Shown here: piece after piece, positions 8,561 to 16,488 of the stretch
How the letters are laid out: each line of letters begins with the position of its first letter
Position numbering within the stretch: position 1 is the first letter of the stretch
NCBI GenBank assembly: GCA_050949725.1
Contig: JBMNGH010000001.1
Coordinates: forward strand, 1 to 64,000
Length of the DNA stretch: 64,000 nt
Reading direction: 5' to 3'
Source: JBMNGH01 sp050949725
GTDB lineage: Bacteria > Bacillota > Thermosediminibacteria > Thermosediminibacterales > Tepidanaerobacteraceae
The notes under the pieces: model-generated
What the model was told of the DNA's origin: nothing
Database searches by the model: none
What the model saw: only the letters and a program-made list of their open reading frames with translations
Position numbers and translations under genes: made by a program

Positions 8561-8884
8561 ATGTTGGGTATGACCCAGGCGGCGTTTTTAGCGGATATTA
8601 TAGGTGCTACAATATTGTTTGTGCTTGGGATTTGCGGAGATACGTTCGGATTGTCTTATGAATTGATTTCTGCAATATGTTATGACCCATTTAGCAATCC
8701 CCTGGCAGTTGTAATAATTACGGGCTCTATATTGTTATCGGCCGCATTGATTTTTTTGTTTAACTATAAATTTGTATTTAAAAACCATATTCAAGAAAAT
8801 ATATTGAGATTTAAGATTGCGCTTACCATTGCTATTGTCACAGCACCATGGACGTTCCTATTGCCTACCAAGTGGTTTTATTAA
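8561..8884 (+). CDS. Small hydrophobic protein of unknown function
   Basis: A 107-aa reading frame with three hydrophobic segments (residues ~8-30, 48-70 and 83-100) separated by short polar loops, which suggests a membrane protein. A GAGG lies close before the ATG, giving unusually tight spacing. I do not recognise the family and no neighbour points to a role. It could be a remnant of a larger gene disturbed by rearrangement. Confidence 0.4.
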   Translation: MLGMTQAAFLADIIGATILFVLGICGDTFGLSYELISAICYDPFSNPLAVVIITGSILLSAALIFLFNYKFVFKNHIQENILRFKIALTIAIVTAPWTFLLPTKWFY

Positions 8885-8992
8885 TTCAAGTAAAATATTT
8901 GTTTCCCCAAAATTCTTATGTTATATCTGAAAACGATAAAATGTTGTTGGCTAAAGAATAGCGCTTGTATTGCCCTTGGATTCAGATAAATT

Positions 8993-9030
8993 CTACAGGT
9001 TATTTTTATATCCTGTAGGAAATTTTTTTA
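8993..9030 (+). terminator. Terminator
   Basis: CTACAGG and CCTGTAG form a short stem with a 12-base loop followed by a run of T. It lies directly before a truncated copy of the element found at 11760. Confidence 0.65.
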
Positions 9031-9060
9031 TCTTTGATTGCGTTGCCGGGTGGGGTTCTT
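9031..9060 (+). repeat. 3'-half copy of the structured element seen in the mod leader
   Basis: These 30 bases match the second half of the elements at 11760-11812 and 11826-11877 almost exactly (TTTGATTGCGTtGCCGGGT then GGGGTTCTT). The 5' half, which would pair with it, is replaced by a terminator. It lies about 100 bases before the cysteine-rich gene at 9160. Confidence 0.75.
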
Positions 9061-9159
9061 ATATATTTTTTGCCTATTGTATAAGGAACTAGTGGCAAAA
9101 ATCCAAAGTAAACATATAATGTTACTAGAAAACAACAATTAAGAGAAAGGAGTGTTATT

Positions 9160-9999
9160 ATGGCACATTTAGATAAAGTCATGAAAGACCTGGAAAAGGC
9201 TGGTGAAAAACTGGCAGAAATGCTCAATGAGAAGGAGGAACCTATTCCTGATACTGAGTCAGAGTTTGCAACAGAAGAGGAAGAACTCTCAGATGTTCAA
9301 GAGATGGGAGAGTATGATGAGAGCTCTACTTCATTTAAAGAAGTAGAAATCCGTGAGTGTGAATGTGATGAAAGCGATGGAAATGAATCTACACCACCTC
9401 CGTGCAGCAGGATTGCCAGATTTAATTGCATAAGGCCTATCCCTGAGGGGTTAAGGTTGGATCGTGTTAAAGATTTTAGAGTTGCATATGATCCAACGAA
9501 TTTGAGGGTCTGTGTAGAAGAAACAAGCATAAGTGTAGCACCTCCTCCCGGTTGCCCAGATTTAACTCTCACTGTTTTTGCTGTTCGAGTTGTTGGATGC
9601 ATTCCAGTTAGCATCAGTGCACTGGCTTTCAAAGGCCGCTGTGGCGTAAACCTTGTTCACAAGCGGTCCGACGACAAAAAGGTAGCTCTGTGCTGTGATA
9701 CTACTGTTTGCGTAGACAATATAATTTGTTACAGAGGGAATCGAGCTCAGGCAGAAGCGGCAGCAGCGGCAATTGAGAGGCAACTAAAAGGGAAATTCTT
9801 AAAACCTCAAGGCGAATTGACTATGGACGACAGTGAAATCCAACATAGGCCAGATCCGTGTGACGCAGTTTCATTACTATTTGTGGTAGGTCGCATTTTT
9901 AGAGTTCCGATTGATACAGTTGTCGATAAACCTAAGATTTTGGTGTTTTCAGGCGCATTCAAATTGCCGAACTGCCCTCCTGTAAATACTATAGTGTAG
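9160..9999 (+). CDS. Cysteine-rich protein with acidic N-terminus, unknown function
   Basis: A 279-aa protein starting at ATG after AGAAAGGAG. Residues ~1-85 are acidic and low-complexity, possibly helical or disordered, and contain ECECDE. The rest is beta-rich with about ten cysteines, often paired (PPPGCP, GRCGV, LCCDTTVC, NIICY). There is no signal peptide or membrane helix. The composition recalls clostridial spore-coat or exosporium-type proteins, but this is resemblance only. It is monocistronic, ended by a long palindrome at 9998-10055. Confidence 0.7.
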   Translation: MAHLDKVMKDLEKAGEKLAEMLNEKEEPIPDTESEFATEEEELSDVQEMGEYDESSTSFKEVEIRECECDESDGNESTPPPCSRIARFNCIRPIPEGLRLDRVKDFRVAYDPTNLRVCVEETSISVAPPPGCPDLTLTVFAVRVVGCIPVSISALAFKGRCGVNLVHKRSDDKKVALCCDTTVCVDNIICYRGNRAQAEAAAAAIERQLKGKFLKPQGELTMDDSEIQHRPDPCDAVSLLFVVGRIFRVPIDTVVDKPKILVFSGAFKLPNCPPVNTIV

Positions 10000-10055
10000 G
10001 TTTCTAAACCAAAGACCCGCTTTTGTATACAAAAGCGGGTCTTTGGTTTAGAACC
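9998..10055. terminator. Long bidirectional terminator palindrome
   Basis: A nearly perfect inverted repeat with arms of about 28 bp centred at 10026/10027 (core CTTTTGTATACAAAAG). It separates two convergent genes and can terminate both. Confidence 0.85.
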
Positions 10056-10071
10056 TAAAGAGCCTATTACA

Positions 10072-11083
10072 TTATTCAATTATTTCTGCAGCCTTGTGCA
10101 ATAAGTTTTCAGGCATCTCAATACCCATGGCTTTGGCAGCCTTTAAATTTATTATTATATCTGTTTGATGCTGTGATTCAACCGGCATATGCTGAGGTTT
10201 AGCTTCTCCTGATATTATTTTCAGTGCCATTTCTCCTGTTTGCTGCCCTAATTTATAGTAATCAATACCTATAGTTGCTACAGCGCCCCTCTCAACACTG
10301 TCTTTTTCTCCGGCTACTACCAAAATCTTATTTTCTTCAGCCACCTGGATAACTGCCTCCAGGGCAGCGACAACAACATTATCGGTCGGCACATATATGG
10401 CATCAACTTTGCCTACAAGGGACTTCGCCGCTTGGGACACCTCGTTTGTGTTTGTGGCCACTGCTTCGACGATGTTAAGGCCCAGTTGTCTGAGCCGCCT
10501 CTTTGGCTAAATCTACCTGAACAACTGAATTTACTTCACCTGTGTTATATATGACCCCGACGTTTTTTGCTGAAGGTTTGATATCTTGAATCAGCTTTAC
10601 TTGTTCTGCTACAGGTGCCATATCCGTGGTGCCCGTTAGATTAGTATCCGGTTTATCCATGCTTTTGACAAGACCCGCGGCAACAGGGTCTGTAACTGCT
10701 GTAAACAAGACTGGGATCGAAGTATCTTTGCTTGTATTTGCTACGGCTTGGGCTGACGGTGTCGCAATAGCCAAAATCAGGTCATTGTCGTCACCTACAA
10801 GACTTTTTGCGATATTGTTCAATGTGGGCATATCACCTTGGGCGTTTTCATAAGTTATGTTCAGGTTTTCCCCTTCTTTATATCCGTTTGAAGCTAGAGC
10901 ATCAAGAAATCCTTTACGTGCGGAATCCAAAGATGGATGCTCGATTATCTGCACGATACCTATATTTAGCTTAGAATCGGTTTCCTGTACCAACGTATCT
11001 TCATTTGAATCTATAGGACCATTTGAACTGCATCCTGAAAGGATTAAAATGCCAACTATTATTATCCATAGGATTTTTTTCAC
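10072..11083 (-). pseudogene. TrpX-like (PF04392) ABC transporter substrate-binding lipoprotein, frameshifted
   Basis: Two frames together make one substrate-binding protein of the ABC-sub-bind family often linked to tryptophan/amino-acid transport (TrpX). The likely start is GTG 11083, eight bases after GGGAGG, giving a signal peptide with lipobox LSGC. The first frame runs to 10475 and stops after ...AAQTTGP. The second continues the family sequence from GLNIVEAVATNT... to 10072. One extra base near 10488-10491 explains the break (CAGACAACTG instead of CAGCAACTG). No permease or ATPase gene follows, so the binding protein is an orphan as well as broken. A T-box leader lies upstream. A sequencing error cannot be excluded. 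Confidence 0.8.
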
Positions 11084-11164
11084 CTCTAAAACCTCCCTAA
11101 TTATCAAGGTAAGACTTTACACAAAAATAATTTGTAGTAAACTATAGTTGTCGGATTGTTTTTC

Positions 11165-11198
11165 GGTTGAAATATCAGTTGCCGCTGGTATTTCAACC
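11165..11198 (-). repeat. Inverted repeat between T-box and gene
   Basis: GGTTGAAATA and TATTTCAACC form a perfect 10-bp stem with a 14-base loop, between the T-box terminator and the lipoprotein start. Its role is not clear. Confidence 0.5.
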
Positions 11199-11253
11199 AT
11201 TTTTCATTACATATAGGTTTTCATCACCCCCGTAATTTTTTATTTATTCAACA

Positions 11254-11547
11254 AAAAAGCCTCTCATCCCTATGAAGGGACGAGAGGCTCGCGGTACCAC
11301 CCTAATTGGTCTAGTTTTTACTAAACCCACCTCAACAAGGTACGAGGTGCTCATTCCACCTTTATACCCGCTTCCTTGTATCGGCGGAAGCTCCGGCACA
11401 CCTACTAACCTTAAGGCATTCAGCGTACAGCTCCAGGGGGAACTTCAAAAGGCCTCTTCATACCGGCTTTCACCTATTCCGGCTCTCTAAAAATCGGAGT
11501 ACCAGTTTACTTTCCCCTGTCATAGCCTAATATATAATCTTATATTG
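11254..11547 (-). ncRNA. T-box riboswitch leader (minus strand)
   Basis: Reading leftwards, the leader contains the T-box core GGGTGGTACCGCG (plus 11290-11302) next to a terminator stem AGCCTCTCRTCCC...GGGATGAGAGGCT ending in six T (11254-11289), and upstream the stem I signatures AGAGAG and GGTGAAA. Binding of an uncharged tRNA would favour the antiterminator and turn on the lipoprotein gene at 11083. The triplet after GAA in the presumed specifier loop reads TGC (11416-11418), but spacing to the AGTAGG element is long, so the amino acid is not certain; Trp (TGG) would be expected for TrpX. Confidence 0.92.
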
Positions 11548-11553
11548 AATCTT

Positions 11554-11582
11554 ATTCTAATGTCCCTTTTCCGATTTGTCAA
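11554..11582 (-). promoter_or_regulatory. Promoter of the T-box leader
   Basis: On the minus strand TTGACA (11582-11577), a 17-base spacer and TAGAAT (11559-11554) place the start of transcription a few bases before the T-box leader. Confidence 0.8.
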
Positions 11583-11677
11583 TAGGAGAAAAAAATATTT
11601 TTTAGTTATTCTTTTCTCCTTATATTATCTAATGCAAGTTAATGCAAGTGGTGATGTTTATTTCCCGTTTTTTCATA

Positions 11678-11706
11678 TTGCCAAACGCTGGTTTATATGT
11701 TATATT
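11678..11706 (+). promoter_or_regulatory. Promoter of the molybdate transport operon
   Basis: TTGCCA (11678-11683), a 17-base spacer and TATATT (11701-11706). Transcription would begin around 11713, inside the ModE-like operator. Confidence 0.7.
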
Positions 11707-11709
11707 CTT

Positions 11710-11747
11710 AATAAGTCGTTATCCTTACCAAAGAATAACGACTTATT
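11710..11747. promoter_or_regulatory. ModE-like operator at the mod transcription start
   Basis: A perfect 13-bp inverted repeat AATAAGTCGTTAT / ATAACGACTTATT separated by 12 bases. Its core CGTTAT-N12-ATAACG (11717-11740) has the sequence and spacing of the ModE box in front of E. coli modA. Lying at the expected start point, it would allow repression when molybdate or tungstate is plentiful. No modE gene is in the window, so the regulator is inferred. Confidence 0.7.
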
Positions 11748-11759
11748 GTGAAACAACAT

Positions 11760-11812
11760 GGTTCCCGGGACCCGGCAGCAATTCTTTGATTGCGTCGCCG
11801 GGTGGGGTTCTT
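11760..11812 (+). repeat. Structured leader element, copy 1
   Basis: A ~53-base unit: GGTTCCCGGG, then a hairpin ACCCGGC-A-GCAAT...ATTGC-GTC-GCCGGGT, then GGGGTTCTT. It lies in the 5' untranslated region of modA. It is not a terminator and does not match the Moco riboswitch or another class I know. Confidence 0.75.
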
Positions 11813-11825
11813 TAGCGAAGCGCAA

Positions 11826-11877
11826 GGTTCCCGGGACCCGACAGCAATTCTTTGATTGCGTGTCGGGTGGGGTTCTT
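11826..11877 (+). repeat. Structured leader element, copy 2 (compensatory change)
   Basis: A second copy nearly identical to the first, 13 bases downstream. The outer stem reads ACCCGAC...GTCGGGT here against ACCCGGC...GCCGGGT in copy 1, a paired change that keeps the stem. This supports selection on an RNA (or single-stranded DNA) fold. It ends 23 bases before the modA start. Confidence 0.75.
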
Positions 11878-11900
11878 ATTAAAATTGGGGAGGTTTAATT

Positions 11901-12728
11901 ATGGTACATAAAATTCTACTTAAACCTTTTGTTGTTGCTATTGTATTTATTATTTTAATTGCAGGATGTGGAGGCGACTCATCGATACAGGCTGTTGAAG
12001 ATTTTGAGGATCTAGGTAATGGAGGTGTGAGGATTGCAATAGGAGAGCCAAATTCGGTACCTGCAGGCAGTTATGCGATGAGGATTTTGGACAATCTCAC
12101 GGATGAGAATGAAAGCTTGAAAACAGCAATCGAGAACAATATTGTAACAGAAGAGCCAAACGTAAGAGCGGTGCTTGATAAGGTTACGTCAAAGGAAGTC
12201 GATGCCGGGTTTGTTTATCTAACAGATGCCTTCACTGTGAAGGAAAACGTAGAAATAATAGAAATTCCTGAAAACATTCAGGTTACAGCAATTTACCCGA
12301 TAGGGATCCTGAATGAAAGCAATGATGCAGAACTTGCAAAGTCTTTCGTGGATTATGTTATGTCTAAAGACGGAATGGCGGTACTTGAAGACTTCTGGTT
12401 TACACCCGTAGGTAATAGAATTGATTTTAATCCAAAACGTTTTGACGGAAAGTCTCTCGTTGTCTATGCAGCGGCGTCCATGACAGATGCGTTTGAGGAA
12501 ATAGCCGAAAATTTCAAAGCAACCACAGGTGCAGAGGTAAAATATAAATTCGCATCCTCAGGATCTTTGAGACAACTTATTGAAAATGGTGCGGTAGGCG
12601 GTGAAGCAGGAGCTGACGTATTTGCCTCGGCAAGCCTTGAACATATGGAGGCTTTAAAAGAAAACGGATTTATAGAGGATTTCATTACTTTTACACATAA
12701 TAAAATGGTGATTGTTGTTCCTAAGTAA
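11901..12728 (+). CDS. modA: Molybdate-binding lipoprotein ModA, circularly permuted
   Basis: A 275-aa lipoprotein (signal peptide, lipobox IAGC with Cys23) that would deliver molybdate or tungstate to the following permease. The two halves of ModA are in reversed order. Residues ~30-170 equal the second half of a normal ModA (GVRIAIGEPNSVPAGSYA, VDAGFVYLTDA, ...FTPV). Residues ~184-275 equal the first half (SLVVYAAASMTDAFEE, FASSGSLRQLIENGA, ADVFASA, FTHNKMVIVVPK), and the stop follows VVPK at once. The break falls in the linker between the halves, and nothing appears lost, so the fold may be intact with new termini. Both oxyanion-binding segments (AAAS and the SVPAG/VYLTDA side) are present. 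Start: ATG after GGGGAGG. Confidence 0.88.
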   Translation: MVHKILLKPFVVAIVFIILIAGCGGDSSIQAVEDFEDLGNGGVRIAIGEPNSVPAGSYAMRILDNLTDENESLKTAIENNIVTEEPNVRAVLDKVTSKEVDAGFVYLTDAFTVKENVEIIEIPENIQVTAIYPIGILNESNDAELAKSFVDYVMSKDGMAVLEDFWFTPVGNRIDFNPKRFDGKSLVVYAAASMTDAFEEIAENFKATTGAEVKYKFASSGSLRQLIENGAVGGEAGADVFASASLEHMEALKENGFIEDFITFTHNKMVIVVPK

Positions 12729-12746
12729 ATCCGGGGGTATATAAAT

Positions 12747-13541
12747 ATGCAAAAAGTGTTCAAAGTTATTCTTGCAGTTATTTGTATTATTGCTGCTGGT
12801 TTAATAATAACCCCATTTATTGCCATATTAGTCAAAATAAGGCCGGTACCGTTTTTTAGAGCTCTGATGTCAAGGGAGGTTTTTTCTCCTCTTTTGTTAA
12901 GTGTTTTTACATCGACTATATCGACCTTGATTGCACTAATCCTTGGCATTGGGGTTTCATATGTGCTGCATTTTAAAAAAATTCCGCTTGTTAAAGTATT
13001 TAGCACAATAGTAACTTTACCCATGGTGCTTCCACCTTCTGTTGCGGGATATATGATGTTAACTGCATTCGGTAGGTACGGCCTTGTCGGGAGATATTTG
13101 ACACGTATTGGGTTCAATTTAATGTTTAGTGTATATGCGATCATAATAGCTCAGATTTTTGTCATCTTGCCTTTTGTAATAAATTCAATCAGGTCCTCTT
13201 TTGAAGATATAGACTCTAATTATCAAAAGGCGGCTAAAGTGCTTGGGGCAACAGAGTGGTACACGTTTAAGCATATAATACTCTCACTTTCAAAGACAGG
13301 TATTTATACAGGCATGGTGCTTGCCTTTGCACGAGCCATGGGTGAATTTGGTGCCACCATGCTGGTTTCAGGATTAAATGAAACAATGACAATAGCGATA
13401 TATAAAAACGCTATGTCAGGCAAACGCATGGAAGCCGATGTGCTTTCGGTTATCCTTGTTGTCGTCTCCTTTGGAGTGTTGTTTGCTGTAAGGACCATAA
13501 ACCATAGATCTACCCTGCGATATAGCAAGGGGAAAAATTAG
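12747..13541 (+). CDS. modB: Molybdate ABC transporter permease ModB
   Basis: A 264-aa inner-membrane protein with about six helices and the cytoplasmic EAA loop (YQKAAKVLGATEWYTFKHI) that docks on the ATPase. The segment LPPSVAGYMMLTAFG and the GEFGATMLVSG stretch are typical of ModB. It follows modA by 18 bp and precedes the ATPase gene by 30 bp in the same operon. It would form the membrane channel for molybdate/tungstate delivered by the permuted ModA. Length is slightly above the E. coli protein (229 aa) because of an extended C-terminus. Confidence 0.92.
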   Translation: MQKVFKVILAVICIIAAGLIITPFIAILVKIRPVPFFRALMSREVFSPLLLSVFTSTISTLIALILGIGVSYVLHFKKIPLVKVFSTIVTLPMVLPPSVAGYMMLTAFGRYGLVGRYLTRIGFNLMFSVYAIIIAQIFVILPFVINSIRSSFEDIDSNYQKAAKVLGATEWYTFKHIILSLSKTGIYTGMVLAFARAMGEFGATMLVSGLNETMTIAIYKNAMSGKRMEADVLSVILVVVSFGVLFAVRTINHRSTLRYSKGKN

Positions 13542-13571
13542 GTACATGATCTTACCGGGCGGTGATTAATT

Positions 13572-14639
13572 GTGGCATCTATTACCTTACATAATGTTTC
13601 GACATCTTATTGTCTAAGAAAAGTAAATTTAGAGGTAGCAGAAGGGGAATTCATGGTTGTTTTAGGACCGAGTGGTGCAGGTAAAAGCACTATATTAAAT
13701 GCTGTTGCAGGTCTGATATCATATACGGGTAGTGTTTACATAAGCGGAAAAAACGTGGACAAACTAAGTCCGGAACAAAGAAAAGTCGGTTACGTATTTC
13801 AAGACTTATATCTATTTCCACATATGACCATTTTCGACAACACCGCATTTGGCTTGAAGGCAAGGGGAGTTAGCCGATGTCAAATCGAGCAGAGGGTTTT
13901 AGAAATACTTGACTATTTAAAGATATATAATCTTAAGGATAGATTTCCAAACTCTTTAAGTGGAGGAGAGAAACAAAGGGCGGCTTTAGCGCGAGCATTG
14001 GTGCTGAAGCCCAAGATTATGCTTATGGATGAGCCACTTTCAAGCGTGGATTATAGTTTGGCAAAATACCTCAGAATGGAATTTAAAGATTTGCAAAAAA
14101 GGCTTGGCTTCACTACCATTTACGTTACCCACAACTTCAATGAAGCCAGGGAAATGGCCGATAAAATTGCTGTCATAGTGGACGGTAGAATAATGCAGGT
14201 GGGTGAAACAAGGAAGGTGTTTTCCCAGCCTGTCCCAGAAATCCGTAATTTTATTCCTTTTCCGAATCTGCTGGATTGTGAAGAATATGAAATGATTACA
14301 CCCGGCCTAGCAAAGGCAAAGTGTAATGGATTGACCTTGCTTGTACCTTGGGAAGGAGAATTTATAGATAAGATTTCAATTCTGCCAAACGATATATCTG
14401 TTTTCAGGTTTTCTCCTCCAGGTCCCAGTATCAATCGCTATCAAGGGCAAATAGTAAAAATATATGAACAAGGTCTCCTGGCAAATTCTCTAATAAAGCT
14501 TGGCGATAATGTCTTGCGTGCGGAGATTCCAAAGGAATTGCTCAGAACAGAATGCCTCAAAGTCGGTGACATTGTCTGGGTAAAATTTAATATGAGAAAA
14601 ATACAGGTTTTTGGAAAGAATCAAGAAGTCAGCCAGTAG
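13572..14639 (+). CDS. modC: Molybdate ABC transporter ATPase ModC
   Basis: A 355-aa ABC ATPase with a GTG start after GGGCGGTGA. Walker A GPSGAGKST is near residue 35, Q-loop VFQDLYLFPH, signature LSGGEKQR, Walker B IMLMDEPL and H-loop VTHNF follow. After residue ~235 is a C-terminal extension that ends in a TOBE-like beta region (residues ~290-350), as in ModC and related importers, where it may sense the bound oxyanion. It powers uptake through ModB and is the last gene of the mod operon; tupA starts 182 bp later behind its own operator. Confidence 0.9.
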   Translation: MASITLHNVSTSYCLRKVNLEVAEGEFMVVLGPSGAGKSTILNAVAGLISYTGSVYISGKNVDKLSPEQRKVGYVFQDLYLFPHMTIFDNTAFGLKARGVSRCQIEQRVLEILDYLKIYNLKDRFPNSLSGGEKQRAALARALVLKPKIMLMDEPLSSVDYSLAKYLRMEFKDLQKRLGFTTIYVTHNFNEAREMADKIAVIVDGRIMQVGETRKVFSQPVPEIRNFIPFPNLLDCEEYEMITPGLAKAKCNGLTLLVPWEGEFIDKISILPNDISVFRFSPPGPSINRYQGQIVKIYEQGLLANSLIKLGDNVLRAEIPKELLRTECLKVGDIVWVKFNMRKIQVFGKNQEVSQ

Positions 14640-14770
14640 CATTAATATTGTTACCATTTGACACTAATAATTTAGAAAAAGGCATTGCAGGAAAAATCAA
14701 AAGTGTGTAGAATAATTAAGTAAGTATAAGATACAATAGGCAGAAATTAGGACCTATTTATTGTTGCCGT

Positions 14771-14794
14771 CATTATGCCTGGCTCAACATAACG
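14771..14794. promoter_or_regulatory. ModE-like operator before tupABC
   Basis: CATTAT-N12-ATAACG has the same 24-bp layout as the site at 11717-11740 and differs from CGTTAT-N12-ATAACG by one base. It lies 28 bases before the tupA start. This suggests one oxyanion-sensing regulator controls both importers; inference from sequence. Confidence 0.55.
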
Positions 14795-14821
14795 AAAATT
14801 CTGCAAAAAGGAGGAGTCTAT

Positions 14822-15754
14822 ATGTATTTATTAAGAAAAAGATGCAGTATTATTTTGTTAGTCATTGTAATATTTACTGCTCTAATCCTTACAGGCTGCG
14901 GTCAGGCTCAAAAACCGGAGGAGGAAGGTGGAAATGATAAGGAAAATATCTCTCCTGAAAACACTGAACTGATATTGTCAACAACTACAAGCACACAGGA
15001 TACAGGTCTGTTAGATGTACTTATACCCATATTTGAGGAACAAACAGGTTACAAGGTAAAGCCCATAGCTGTCGGTACCGGCCAAGCACTCGCTATGGGA
15101 GAAAAGGGTGATGCCGATGTTATGCTTGTCCATGCACCGGCGGCTGAAATGGAGCTTGTAGAAAAAGGAGCTGCAATAAACCGACAGCTAGTAATGCATA
15201 ACGATTTTGTAATTGTAGGTCCTAAAGATGACCCAGCAGGAATAAGACAATCAAAGAACCCGTCAGAAGCCTTAAAGGCCATAGCAGAAAAGGAAGCCTT
15301 ATTTGTATCAAGAGGGGACGACTCAGGAACACATAAAAAGGAATTGCAGCTGTGGAAAGAAGCCGGAATTGAAAATCCGGAGGGCAAATGGTATCAATCT
15401 ACAGGCCAAGGTATGGGAGCTACTCTTGATATCGCTTCAGAGAAATCAGGGTATACACTCACAGATAGGGGCACGTATCTTGCAAAAAAAGAAACACTCC
15501 AGCTTGAGGTATTAAATGAAGGTGATATTTCCCTGCTTAATATCTATCATGTTATGCAGACAAATCCTGAGTATGTTGAGCAAAATAATCCGGATGTGGC
15601 ACGTATGATCAATGCAGAGGGAGCAAAGGCTTTTGTAGATTTTATGGTTGATGATGAAACACAGCGTATTATTAAAGATTTTGGAAAAGACAAATTTGGA
15701 GAACCATTGTTTACACCTGATGCTGGAAAAGATGAGGCGAATTTGGGAAACTAA
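14822..15754 (+). CDS. tupA: Tungstate-binding lipoprotein TupA
   Basis: A 310-aa lipoprotein (signal peptide, lipobox LTGC at about residue 26) of the TupA/WtpA-related group. The TTTS motif (ILSTTTSTQDTGLL) that contacts the oxyanion lies near residue 58, and the segments AVGTGQALAMGEKGDADVMLVHAP and SRGDDSGTHKKE are typical of TupA. TupA proteins bind tungstate with very high affinity and select it over molybdate. RBS AAAGGAGGAG precedes the ATG. It heads an operon with permease and ATPase genes and follows the molybdate importer. Confidence 0.92.
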   Translation: MYLLRKRCSIILLVIVIFTALILTGCGQAQKPEEEGGNDKENISPENTELILSTTTSTQDTGLLDVLIPIFEEQTGYKVKPIAVGTGQALAMGEKGDADVMLVHAPAAEMELVEKGAAINRQLVMHNDFVIVGPKDDPAGIRQSKNPSEALKAIAEKEALFVSRGDDSGTHKKELQLWKEAGIENPEGKWYQSTGQGMGATLDIASEKSGYTLTDRGTYLAKKETLQLEVLNEGDISLLNIYHVMQTNPEYVEQNNPDVARMINAEGAKAFVDFMVDDETQRIIKDFGKDKFGEPLFTPDAGKDEANLGN

Positions 15755-15780
15755 AAGTTGAATTTTGAGGGATTATTCAG

Positions 15781-16488
15781 TTGGATACAGTAGTAGAAGG
15801 TTTAAAAAAAGGTTTTATCCTGCTTTTCACATTAGATAAAGAAGTAGTACAGATTACACTGTTTACTTTAAAGATAACAGGGACTGCCACGCTGCTAAGC
15901 CTGGTGATAGCAGTTCCACTGTCACTTTTGCTAGCCATGAGAGAGTTCCCGGGGAGAAGGTTTATAGTCAGCTTAGCAAACCTGGGTATGGGTCTTCCCC
16001 CAACGGTTGTCGGGCTATGGGTAAGTCTTATGCTCTGGAGAAGCGGTCCGTTGGGGCAACTCAGGATAATGTACACACCGACTGCTATAGTAATCGCTCA
16101 GGTAGTGATTTCGGCACCTTTAATTTTGGCTCTTTCAACCGCTGCGTTGCAGCAAATAGACCAAAAGATGAGGTGGCAAATAATGGCGCTTGGAGCGACG
16201 CCGCTGCAGATGATGTTTATTATGGTCAGAGAGGCGCGATACTCTCTCTTAGCAGCAGTGATGGCCGGCTTTGGCGGGATTATTTCCGAGGTCGGGGCGG
16301 CTATGATGGTTGGCGGCAATATTGATGGTTACACTCGTGTGCTGACGACCGCAATAGTTTTGGAAACGAGCAAAGGACATTTTGATATTGCATTGGCATT
16401 AAGCTTTATTCTTCTAGTCCTGGCATATGCCGCAACCTTATGGCTTACACTAGTCCAGCAGCGGAGGCATAAGAATGTATATTATTGA
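15781..16488 (+). CDS. tupB: Tungstate ABC transporter permease TupB
   Basis: A 235-aa membrane permease with a TTG start 26 bp after tupA. Helices are evident from residue ~25 on, with the TupB-typical GMGLPPTVVGLWVSLMLWRSGPLG stretch and the EAA loop (IMALGATPLQMMFIMVREARYSL). It forms the tungstate channel fed by TupA. Its last 14 bp overlap the start of the ATPase gene, so translation is coupled. Confidence 0.9.
   Translation: MDTVVEGLKKGFILLFTLDKEVVQITLFTLKITGTATLLSLVIAVPLSLLLAMREFPGRRFIVSLANLGMGLPPTVVGLWVSLMLWRSGPLGQLRIMYTPTAIVIAQVVISAPLILALSTAALQQIDQKMRWQIMALGATPLQMMFIMVREARYSLLAAVMAGFGGIISEVGAAMMVGGNIDGYTRVLTTAIVLETSKGHFDIALALSFILLVLAYAATLWLTLVQQRRHKNVYY

Noticed and set aside
11710..11747. 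Rho-independent terminator
   Set aside because: The stem is perfect but there is no T run after it, and it overlaps a promoter start with ModE-box spacing.
11760..11877. Moco riboswitch before modA
   Set aside because: Position suits it, but the sequence is two short repeated hairpin units and lacks the conserved blocks of the Moco motif.
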